Shown here in pieces: positions 22,090-28,381 of a DNA stretch of 28,381 nt (position 1 is the first letter of the stretch; each line of letters opens with the position of its first letter). The position numbers and the translations under genes were made by a program. Origin of the DNA: SIG578 sp036311245 (GTDB lineage Bacteria > Bacillota > Clostridia > Oscillospirales > Ruminococcaceae); contig JAXJQH010000089.1 in assembly GCA_036311245.1 (NCBI GenBank), forward strand, positions 1 to 28,381. Direction: 5' to 3'. Under the pieces are notes generated by a model that saw only the letters and a program-made list of their open reading frames with translations, had not been told where the DNA came from and ran no database searches.

Positions 22090-22716
22090 ATGGCAAGATA
22101 TACCGGTGCGGTTTGCAGATTATGCCGCCGCGAAGGTCAGAAGCTTTTCTTAAAGGGTGACAGATGTTACTCAGGAAAATGCTCCGTTGACCTTAGAAAA
22201 TCTGTTCCCGGTCAGCACGGACAGGGCCGTAAAAAGGTCTCCGACTACGGGGTACAGCTCAGAGCAAAACAGAAGGCAAAAAGATTCTATGGCGTTTTAG
22301 AGAGCCAGTTTGCTAAATATTTTGAAATGGCAGAGAGAAAGCCCGGCATGGCCGGTGAGAACCTTCTTAAAATTCTCGAGTCCAGACTTGATAATGTTAT
22401 CTATCGTCTCGGATTTGCTTCCTCCCGCGCTCAGGCCAGACAGCTCGTTCTGCACGGCCACTACACTGTTAACGGCAAGAAGGTTAACATTCCTTCCTAC
22501 CTCGTAAAAGAGGGCGACACTGTTGCAGTAAGCGAGAAGGCTAAGTCGGCTGACTTTATGAAAGCTCTTGTTGAGAACAACGGCTCTAAGCCCGTTCCCC
22601 AGTGGCTTGATGTCAACCGCGACACCTTTGAGGCTAAGATCGTCCGCCTGCCCGGTCGTGACGAGATTGATCTCGAGGTCGAGGAACACCTCATCGTCGA
22701 GTTGTATTCAAAATAA
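22090..22716 (+). CDS. rpsD: Ribosomal protein S4, zinc-binding form
   Basis: A 208-residue S4. The N-terminal C9/C12/C26/C31 pattern is the zinc-binding (C+) form. The S4 RNA-binding domain is at about 95-160 (RLDNVIYRLGFASSRAQARQ, LVLHGHYTVNGKKVNIPSY). It nucleates 30S assembly and often autoregulates the alpha operon. A 103-nt gap with a hairpin separates it from rpoA. Confidence 0.97.
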   Translation: MARYTGAVCRLCRREGQKLFLKGDRCYSGKCSVDLRKSVPGQHGQGRKKVSDYGVQLRAKQKAKRFYGVLESQFAKYFEMAERKPGMAGENLLKILESRLDNVIYRLGFASSRAQARQLVLHGHYTVNGKKVNIPSYLVKEGDTVAVSEKAKSADFMKALVENNGSKPVPQWLDVNRDTFEAKIVRLPGRDEIDLEVEEHLIVELYSK

Positions 22717-22729
22717 TAGGCATCCTTCT

Positions 22730-22758
22730 GCGCCGTGCATACATCTTGCGTCGGCGCG
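22730..22758 (+). promoter_or_regulatory. Hairpin between rpsD and rpoA
   Basis: GCGCCG (from about 22730) pairs with CGGCGC (up to about 22758) around a 16-nt loop. No T-run follows, so it is not a terminator. It may be an mRNA processing or stability site or a protein-binding site in the rpsD-rpoA intercistronic region. Confidence 0.35.
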
Positions 22759-22819
22759 GGGAATTGCTTGTCAGTATCTAACAATTTAACGGCGAAAGCC
22801 AATAAGGGAGGGCAATGTA

Positions 22820-23782
22820 ATGATCGAATTTCAGAAACCTAAATTCACCTCCACAGACTTAACAGAAGACGGACGCTACGGCAAGTTTGTTGTTGAGCCG
22901 TTGGAGAGAGGTTACGGAATAACTCTCGGCAACAGCCTGAGAAGAGTTCTCCTTTCCTCACTTCCCGGTGTCGCTGTCACTTCGGTTCGTATTGACGGAA
23001 TACAGCACGAGTTTTCAACCATCCCCGGTGTCAAAGAAGATGTCACCGAGATAATCCTTAATATTAAAGGCCTTATCATCAACTATTTGGGCGAGGAGAG
23101 CAAGGAGCTCACAATCAGCGCAAAGGGCGAGTGCGAGGTCACTGCCGCAAACATTCAGGCAGACTCTGAGATTGAAATCTTAGAACCCGATATGCACATC
23201 GCAACCCTCGGCGCAGATGCAGAGCTTAATATGCATCTCACCCTCGAAAAAGGCCGCGGATATGTTTCTGCTGAAAGAAACAAGGAGATCATGAGCGAAA
23301 AGGGCGAAAGCGTTATCGGAGTTATTCCCGTTGACAGCATCTACAGCCCCGTTCTCAAGGTCAACTACACCGTTGAAAACACCCGTGTAGGACAGATTAC
23401 CGACTATGACAAGCTGACGCTTGAAGTCTGGACGGACGGCACTATCTCTGCTAAGGAAGCTGTGTCGCTCGCTGCCAAGGTCCTCAATGACCATCTCACA
23501 TTATTCGTTGAGCTTTCGGAAGAGGCTGCCAACACCGAAATAATGGTCGAAAAAGACGATAAGAGTCACGAAAAGATCTTAGAGATGACAATTGAAGAGC
23601 TTGACCTTTCGGTTCGTTCCTTCAACTGCTTGAAGAGAGCCGGAATCAATACGGTTGAAGATCTTATCAGCAAAACCGAGGAAGAAATGATGAAAGTCAG
23701 AAACCTTGGTAAAAAATCCCTTGAGGAAGTTATCAATAAGCTTCACTCTCTGGGATATGATCTCAGCCAGGAGATGGACTAA
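22820..23782 (+). CDS. rpoA: RNA polymerase alpha subunit
   Basis: A 320-residue alpha subunit. The N-terminal domain (about 1-230, with GRYGKFVVEPLERGYGITLGNSLRRVLLSSLPG) dimerises and assembles beta and beta'. The C-terminal domain (about 250-320, LDLSVRSFNCLKRAGI and LGKKSLEEV) binds UP elements such as the A/T tract before the S10 promoter. The start follows AGGGAGGG. The genes for beta and beta' are not in the window. Confidence 0.98.
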   Translation: MIEFQKPKFTSTDLTEDGRYGKFVVEPLERGYGITLGNSLRRVLLSSLPGVAVTSVRIDGIQHEFSTIPGVKEDVTEIILNIKGLIINYLGEESKELTISAKGECEVTAANIQADSEIEILEPDMHIATLGADAELNMHLTLEKGRGYVSAERNKEIMSEKGESVIGVIPVDSIYSPVLKVNYTVENTRVGQITDYDKLTLEVWTDGTISAKEAVSLAAKVLNDHLTLFVELSEEAANTEIMVEKDDKSHEKILEMTIEELDLSVRSFNCLKRAGINTVEDLISKTEEEMMKVRNLGKKSLEEVINKLHSLGYDLSQEMD

Positions 23783-23815
23783 ACGCACAAATGTGCTAAA
23801 TCTTAAAACTCAAAG

Positions 23816-23836
23816 CTGCGCTCCTGTTTTGCGCAG
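23816..23836 (+). promoter_or_regulatory. Hairpin between rpoA and rplQ
   Basis: CTGCGC (23816-23821) pairs with GCGCAG (23831-23836) around a 9-nt loop, just before the rplQ ribosome binding site. No T-run follows the stem. Its role is unknown. Confidence 0.35.
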
Positions 23837-23856
23837 AAGAAAAGGAGTGAATTTCA

Positions 23857-24198
23857 ATGCCGGGATCCAGAAAGCTTGGAAGAGCAACCAGCCACAGAAA
23901 GGCTATGCTCAGAGCTATGGTTACCTATCTGCTTGAAAATGGCAAGATAGAAACTACTGTGACCAGAGCAAAAGAAGTCGGCGCTATGGCCGAAAAGATG
24001 ATCACCATCGCAAAAACCAATGACCTCGCTTCTAAAAGACAGGTCTTTGCTTTTGTTACTAAAGAAGCAGTTTGCAAAAAACTGTTTGATGAAATTGCAC
24101 CTAAGTATGCCGAGAGAAACGGCGGCTACACCAGAATCATTAAGGTTGGCCCCCGCCGCGGTGACGCTGCAGAGATGGCAATCATCGAGCTTATCTAA
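23857..24198 (+). CDS. rplQ: Ribosomal protein L17
   Basis: A 113-residue L17 (RKLGRATSHRKAMLRAMVTYLLENGKIETTVTRAKEV; RNGGYTRIIKVGPRRGDAAEMAIIEL). It sits at the tunnel exit side of the 50S subunit. It is the last gene of the supercluster and is followed by a strong hairpin. The usual Firmicutes followers (ecfA1, ecfA2, ecfT, truA) are not here. Confidence 0.98.
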   Translation: MPGSRKLGRATSHRKAMLRAMVTYLLENGKIETTVTRAKEVGAMAEKMITIAKTNDLASKRQVFAFVTKEAVCKKLFDEIAPKYAERNGGYTRIIKVGPRRGDAAEMAIIELI

Positions 24199-24205
24199 CA
24201 TAAAA

Positions 24206-24254
24206 CCCGCAAAAGGACAGAACGCATTTTTTGCGTTCTGTCCTTTGTGGTTTT
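24206..24254 (+). terminator. Terminator after rplQ
   Basis: A perfect 15-bp stem (24212-24226 with 24232-24246) surrounds a TTTTT loop and is extended by CCGC/GTGG pairing, with TTTT at 24251-24254. It closes the ribosomal supercluster. Confidence 0.85.
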
Positions 24255-24281
24255 GGGAGATTGACAAATCTTAAACAAAAC

Positions 24282-24310
24282 TTGAAAAAAAGAAAGAAAT
24301 GCTGTAATAT
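24282..24310 (+). promoter_or_regulatory. Probable promoter of the apbE-rnf cluster
   Basis: TTGAAA (24282-24287), a 17-bp spacer and TAATAT (24305-24310), 58 bp before the apbE start. A perfect TTGACA at 24261-24266 lacks a well-spaced -10. Confidence 0.55.
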
Positions 24311-24368
24311 ATACTTGATGACAAAACCGAGCGTTTTTGTTATCTTTTTTAATGCAAAGGAGAATGGT

Positions 24369-25424
24369 ATGAAAAGCAAAAAAAAATTTGCTTTTGTGAA
24401 AAAAGCAGTCGCTGTTTTCTGCGCACTATTGCTTTGTTTACCCCTCTCCGCTTGTAAAACTTTTGCTAAGGCTTTTGAAAAGCAGGATTTTTTGATGGAC
24501 ACCGTTTTAATTCAAAAAATTTATGCGGAAAAAGGCGCAGAGCAGATTTCACAAAAGGTTTTTAAGTCACTTAGCGAGAGCGAAAAAAGACTCTCGGCTT
24601 TTGACGAAAATTCCGAGCTTTACAAAATAAATCAGAGCGCGGGCGCCCCTGTTTCTGCCTCAGGGGAAACGATTGCCTTTATAAAGGAAAGCCTTGAGCT
24701 TTCTAAGGGAGGCAGCGAGGATAGCTTTGACATTTCGGTTTTTCCGCTTTCGTCTCTTTGGAAAAATGCAATTTCTCTTAATAGGCTACCCTCTGAAAGC
24801 GAAATCCGCTCGGCTGCCGCGCTTGTTGATGACAAAAAGATTGTTATAGACACCCGGAATAACACAGTCACCCTCCCCGCGGGAATGGGGCTTGACCTCG
24901 GCGCTCTTGCAAAAGGCGGTTCGCTAAAGGAAGCGCGCGTTATTTTCGAGCAAAATAATGTAACGGGCGCAATCTGCTCGCTTGGCTCAAGCGCAATGCT
25001 GCTTTATGGCACAAAGCCTGACGGCAGCAATTTCAAGATAGGTCTGCGTGACCCGTTTGGAGAAGCCTCTGAGCATTTTGCAACAATATCGCTTTCTGAC
25101 TGTATAATTTCGACCTCGGGCGGCTATGAGCGATATGCTGAAATTGACGGAAAAAAATACCATCACATTATAGACCCTAAGACGGGTTATCCCGTAGACA
25201 CCGATGTTGCCAGCGTTACTGTTATAGGGCAGGACGGCGCACTTTGCGACTTTTTATCAACAAAGCTTTTTATGTGCGGGTTTGACAATGCCGTACACAT
25301 CGCGCAGCAGCAAAAGCTCTCGGTAGTTTTAGTTTCAAACAGCAAAAAAGTTTTTATATCTGAAAATCTTGCAGAGAGTTTTGAGCTAAAAGGCACAGAA
25401 TATGAAAGAGTAGGGATAGAATGA
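24369..25424 (+). CDS. apbE: FAD:protein FMN transferase, lipoprotein (ApbE)
   Basis: A 351-residue protein. It begins with a lysine-rich signal peptide and a lipobox LSAC (C29), so it should be anchored outside the membrane. ApbE motifs: MDTVL near 41, DISVFPLSSLW, GMGLDLGALAKGGSLKEA, GAICSLGSSAMLLYG and SGGYERYAEIDGKKYHHIIDPKTGYPV. The enzyme moves FMN from FAD to a Thr of target proteins, here most likely RnfD (and RnfG beyond the window). The ATG at 24369 follows AAAGGAG; the frame is open further upstream but only this start gives a signal peptide. It overlaps the next gene by 4 bp. Confidence 0.93.
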   Translation: MKSKKKFAFVKKAVAVFCALLLCLPLSACKTFAKAFEKQDFLMDTVLIQKIYAEKGAEQISQKVFKSLSESEKRLSAFDENSELYKINQSAGAPVSASGETIAFIKESLELSKGGSEDSFDISVFPLSSLWKNAISLNRLPSESEIRSAAALVDDKKIVIDTRNNTVTLPAGMGLDLGALAKGGSLKEARVIFEQNNVTGAICSLGSSAMLLYGTKPDGSNFKIGLRDPFGEASEHFATISLSDCIISTSGGYERYAEIDGKKYHHIIDPKTGYPVDTDVASVTVIGQDGALCDFLSTKLFMCGFDNAVHIAQQQKLSVVLVSNSKKVFISENLAESFELKGTEYERVGIE

Positions 25425-25783
25425 ACAGAAAAATTGTAAACATCCCATCTGTTGTAATCTGCATAATTCTTGTTTTAGGCAGCGCAGCTATCTTAATTTT
25501 TGCAGCGAAAAAATCCCCTGATGCTGCCAATGTAAATATTTACAGAGCGGGCGAAAAGCTTGCCTCGCTCCCCCTGTCAGATGACACCGAATTTTTAATA
25601 GAAGATATCGGAATGAAGATAGAAATTTCGGAGGGAAAGGCTTTTATCAGTGAGAGCGGCTGCCGCTGCAAAACCTGTCAGAGCTTTGGAAAGCTATCAA
25701 AATCAGGTCAGACAGCTATCTGTCTTCCCGCTCAGGTTCGCATAGAGCTTGACGGAGAGGGAGATTTGGATGCAACGCTGTAA
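25421..25783 (+). CDS. NusG domain II-containing protein (Rnf-associated)
   Basis: The 120-residue protein has an N-terminal membrane segment (about 9-29) and a small outer domain of the NusG_II family (COG5341). The domain has the pattern of cysteines C81/C83/C86 and C101 with GQTAICLPAQVRIEL, as in other members next to ApbE, Gx and Rnf genes. Its function is not established; despite the name it is not a transcription factor. It starts by an ATGA overlap with apbE, indicating coupling. Confidence 0.85.
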   Translation: MNRKIVNIPSVVICIILVLGSAAILIFAAKKSPDAANVNIYRAGEKLASLPLSDDTEFLIEDIGMKIEISEGKAFISESGCRCKTCQSFGKLSKSGQTAICLPAQVRIELDGEGDLDATL

Positions 25784-25792
25784 GGAGGAAAA

Positions 25793-26302
25793 ATGAAAAA
25801 GCTATCCACACAGCAAATAGCGCTCCTTGGAATGCTTTGCGCCCTTGTGATGACCCTTTCGTTTTTAGAGAGTATGCTCCCGCCGCTTCCTCTGCTCCCG
25901 CCCGGATTTAAGATGGGACTTTCAAATATAGCCGTTATGTATGGACTTTTCTGCGGTGGGATTGCGTATGGAGCAATACTTGCTGTATTAAAATCATTTT
26001 TTATCCTATTTGTAAACGGAGGATATGCCTTTGTTCTGAGTCTTTGCGGCTCCTTGCCTTCTGTTTTGCTAATGAGCCTCTTGATACGGATTTTTGGACA
26101 AAAGGTTTCCTATATAGCGCTTAGCGTTTCGGGCGCAATGTGCCACAACGCAGCGCAGCTGCTTGTCGTCAGCCTTATAACGGCGTCGGATGCGATTTTC
26201 TATTATGCTCCGATTCTTGTTATAGCGGCGGTTTTATGCGGCAGCGCAACAGCGGCAGTAGTCAAAATAGCTATGCCGCTTGTGAGAAAATTTAAAAAAT
26301 AA
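25793..26302 (+). CDS. Gx transporter family / heptaprenyl diphosphate synthase component I-like membrane protein
   Basis: The 169-residue protein has five or six membrane segments. QIALLGMLCALVMTLSFLESMLPP and PPGFKMGLSNIAVMYGLF are the family signature (Pfam Hpre_diP_synt_I). The family name comes from a Bacillus-linked annotation and is doubtful here. Its close linkage with ApbE and Rnf suggests a transport role, possibly for flavin, quinone or isoprenoid compounds, but this is inference. It starts 9 nt after the previous gene behind AAGGAGG. Confidence 0.85.
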   Translation: MKKLSTQQIALLGMLCALVMTLSFLESMLPPLPLLPPGFKMGLSNIAVMYGLFCGGIAYGAILAVLKSFFILFVNGGYAFVLSLCGSLPSVLLMSLLIRIFGQKVSYIALSVSGAMCHNAAQLLVVSLITASDAIFYYAPILVIAAVLCGSATAAVVKIAMPLVRKFKK

Positions 26303-26327
26303 ACCCTTTGGAAGGAGAAGGATTGTT

Positions 26328-27617
26328 TTGGCAGTCAAACTTTCAACAGTTAAAGTAGTACATTATAAAAAGACGGCGGAAATGCCCACCCGCATTCTGC
26401 CTATGCCTAAAAAGCTGGTCATTCCTATGATTCAGCATATAGGCAAGCCCTGCGTTCCTGCTGTAAAGGTCGGCGACAGTGTGCTCAAAGGTCAGGTTAT
26501 CGGAGAGGCGACAGAATTTCTCTGCGCCCCCATCCACGCCCCCACATCGGGAAAGGTAACCGCGGTGCACGATGTTTTAACAGCATCGGGTGTTTACACC
26601 CCTGCAGTTGAAATCACCCCCGACGGTGAGGACAAGGCTATTGAGGCTCAGCCTATTAAGGTTGAAACCCTCGATGACCTCGTAGCGGCGAGCCGACAGA
26701 TAGGTCTTGTCGGTCTTGGCGGCGCAGGTTTCCCGACAAGCGTAAAATTTAAGCCTAAGAATCTTGACGAGGTGGACACCCTTATCGTCAACGCCACCGA
26801 GTGTGAGCCGTTTATCACTGCGGACCACAGAGAGATGATAGAAAACCCCGAAGATGTTGCTGACGGTATTGAGCTTATCTGCCGCCTGATGGGTCTTAAG
26901 AGAGCCATTGTTGGAATTGAGAGCAATAAGCCTGAGGCTATCCGCATTATGAAAGAGATTGCAAACGGCAGATATGAGGTTAAAAAGCTCAAATCCTCTT
27001 ATCCGCAGGGCGCAGAAAAGGTTATTATCTATAACTGCACCGGCCGCCGCGTTATGGAAGGTCAGCTTCCTTCCGATGTCGGTGTTGTGGTGCTCAATGT
27101 AACCTCGGTAGGCTGCCTTATGCGTGGAATAAAAACAGGTATGCCTCTAACCCACAAAAGAGTTACCGTCAGCGGTGACTGTGTCAAGGAGCCCTCAAAT
27201 GTCTATGCGCCTATCGGAACTCAGATTTCTGAGCTCATTGATTTCTGCGGCGGCATAGTAGGCAACCCCGGAAAGCTCATTATGGGCGGACCTATGATGG
27301 GAACCTCGACCTACAGCAGAGAGCTTCCGCTGCTTAAAAACAGCAATGCTATTCTGCTGTTATCCAAAGAGCTTGGCGTAACTCCCGAGCCTACTGCCTG
27401 CATTCGCTGCGGCAAATGTATGGAGGCTTGCCCTCTTGACCTTATGCCCACGGTTTTTGAGCACGCATATGAGGATGGGGATTTGGAGCTCTTAGAAAAG
27501 CAGAAGATTATGCTTTGCATGGAATGTGGCAGCTGCGCGTTTGTATGCCCCGCTAAGAGACCGCTTGTTCAGATACACCGTCTTGCTAAGCAGGCTGTGC
27601 GCGCCGGCAAAAAATAA
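26328..27617 (+). CDS. rnfC: Ion-translocating ferredoxin:NAD+ oxidoreductase subunit RnfC
   Basis: A 429-residue RnfC, the peripheral subunit that exchanges electrons with NAD(H). The N-terminal biotinyl/lipoyl-like part is HIGKPCVPAVKVGDSVLKGQ, the NADH/FMN-binding loop is GLGGAGFPTSVK (about 129-140), and NATECEPFITADHREM follows. Two [4Fe-4S] ligand sets are complete: C358/C361/C364/C368 and C397/C400/C403/C407. The start appears to be TTG at 26328, behind GAAGGAG. It is the first structural rnf gene of a CDGEAB-type cluster. Confidence 0.96.
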   Translation: MAVKLSTVKVVHYKKTAEMPTRILPMPKKLVIPMIQHIGKPCVPAVKVGDSVLKGQVIGEATEFLCAPIHAPTSGKVTAVHDVLTASGVYTPAVEITPDGEDKAIEAQPIKVETLDDLVAASRQIGLVGLGGAGFPTSVKFKPKNLDEVDTLIVNATECEPFITADHREMIENPEDVADGIELICRLMGLKRAIVGIESNKPEAIRIMKEIANGRYEVKKLKSSYPQGAEKVIIYNCTGRRVMEGQLPSDVGVVVLNVTSVGCLMRGIKTGMPLTHKRVTVSGDCVKEPSNVYAPIGTQISELIDFCGGIVGNPGKLIMGGPMMGTSTYSRELPLLKNSNAILLLSKELGVTPEPTACIRCGKCMEACPLDLMPTVFEHAYEDGDLELLEKQKIMLCMECGSCAFVCPAKRPLVQIHRLAKQAVRAGKK

Positions 27618-27640
27618 CTTTCTGATAGGAGAAAAATATA

Positions 27641-28381
27641 ATGGAAAGATTAATCGTCACCTCCTCGCCGCATTTTAAAAGCGGCGCAGGAACCTCAAAG
27701 GTTATGCTTGCGGTTATTCTGGCACTTATGCCATCTGCAATTGCAGGATGCATTTATTTTGGAATAAATGCCGCCTTGATGATAGTTGTTGGTGTAGCCT
27801 CGGCAGTCCTTTCTGAGTTTGTTTATCAAAAAATCACAAAACAACCTGTTACAATCGGAGACCTCTCCGCTGCGCTGACGGGACTTCTTGTCGCAATGAA
27901 CCTTTCCTCCACCACTCCGCTATGGGTGGTGGCTCTGGGAAGCGTTGTTGCAATAGTTGTTGCAAAGCAGCTGTTCGGCGGTCTCGGCTGTAACTTTGCC
28001 AACCCCGCTCTTGTTGGAAGAATAGTTGTCACCCTCTGCTTTACAGAGGCAACCTCGCAGTATCTGATGCCCTTTGCAGACGCAGATGCCGTCGCGGGCG
28101 CAACGCTGCTTCCCCAGATTGCAGCGGGAGAAAAGCTCCCGCCCCTGCTCGATGTATTTTTGGGACTTCAGGGCGGCACAATCGGCGAGGTTTGTTCGGC
28201 AGGACTTATCCTTGGCGGAATTTTCCTTTGCATAAAAAAGGTAATCAGCCCTGCAATTCCTCTAAGTTACATAGCAACCACCTTTGCTATGACCGCGCTT
28301 TTAGGCAGAGAGCCTCTGTATGCGGTTCTTTCGGGCGGACTTCTGCTCGGCGCTATCTTTATGGCAACCGACTATGTAACA
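27641..28381 (+). CDS. rnfD: Rnf complex membrane subunit RnfD (3' end outside window)
   Basis: 247 residues are visible to the window edge with no stop. The start MERLIVTSSPHFKSG is typical, and several membrane helices follow. LFGGLGCNFANPALVGR is a conserved block. AGAT with T155 (in DAVAGATLLP) is the likely covalent FMN site that ApbE would modify, comparable to SGAT in other RnfD/NqrB proteins. Full-length RnfD is about 310-350 residues, so the last quarter is missing. It starts 23 nt after rnfC. Confidence 0.95.
   Translation, partial: MERLIVTSSPHFKSGAGTSKVMLAVILALMPSAIAGCIYFGINAALMIVVGVASAVLSEFVYQKITKQPVTIGDLSAALTGLLVAMNLSSTTPLWVVALGSVVAIVVAKQLFGGLGCNFANPALVGRIVVTLCFTEATSQYLMPFADADAVAGATLLPQIAAGEKLPPLLDVFLGLQGGTIGEVCSAGLILGGIFLCIKKVISPAIPLSYIATTFAMTALLGREPLYAVLSGGLLLGAIFMATDYVT

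Noticed and set aside
24261..24266. Perfect TTGACA after the rplQ terminator as a -35 box
   Set aside because: No -10 hexamer at 16-18 bp; the pair TTGAAA/TAATAT further down is better placed.

Overview
The window looks like the chromosome of a low-to-moderate-GC Clostridia member, most likely a gut-type Oscillospirales/Ruminococcaceae relative. This rests on the gene order, strong GGAGG ribosome binding sites, SigA-type promoters, zinc-ribbon ribosomal proteins (L33, L24, S14, S4, L36), an L10 leader attenuator and an Rnf cluster. I saw no rRNA, tRNA, CRISPR array, transposase or phage gene. The species call is inference.

Layout. 1-720: 3' part of a glutamate dehydrogenase, closed by a terminator. 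773-3526: accessory block with an AT-rich membrane acyltransferase, a convergent HAD phosphatase-like gene, and a divergent XRE regulator carrying four membrane segments. 3627-7286: rpmG-secE-nusG-rplK-rplA, then a separate promoter and L10 leader for rplJ-rplL, closed by a strong terminator. 7287-8281: a break in the usual ribosomal order. It holds a composite palindromic repeat, a minus-strand hypothetical gene, an internally deleted endonuclease/exonuclease/phosphatase-family gene, and a perfectly palindromic promoter region. rpoB, rpoC and the str genes, which commonly lie between rplL and rpsJ in Firmicutes, are absent here.

8331-24254: the S10-spc-alpha supercluster, from rpsJ to rplQ, all on the plus strand. 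It starts from a near-consensus promoter followed by a roughly 350-nt structured leader containing its own terminator-like hairpin. Order: rpsJ rplC rplD rplW rplB rpsS rplV rpsC rplP rpmC rpsQ rplN rplX rplE rpsN rpsH rplF rplR rpsE rpmD rplO secY adk map infA rpmJ rpsM rpsK rpsD rpoA rplQ. Four genes too short for ordinary ORF calling or with upstream-extended frames were placed by hand (rpmG, rpmD, rpmJ, rplL).

24282-28381: immediately after the rplQ terminator, an ApbE lipoprotein (FMN transferase), a NusG-domain-II protein, a Gx/heptaprenyl-diphosphate-synthase-I-like membrane protein, RnfC and the start of RnfD. ApbE attaches FMN to Rnf subunits, so these genes form one functional unit for ferredoxin-driven ion pumping. 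RnfD runs off the window.

The most interesting parts are the 7.29-8.75 kb junction (gene decay, symmetric promoter, repeat element, long leader) and the regulatory palindromes around the XRE gene and the rplJ promoter. I did not find a convincing new multi-gene system.
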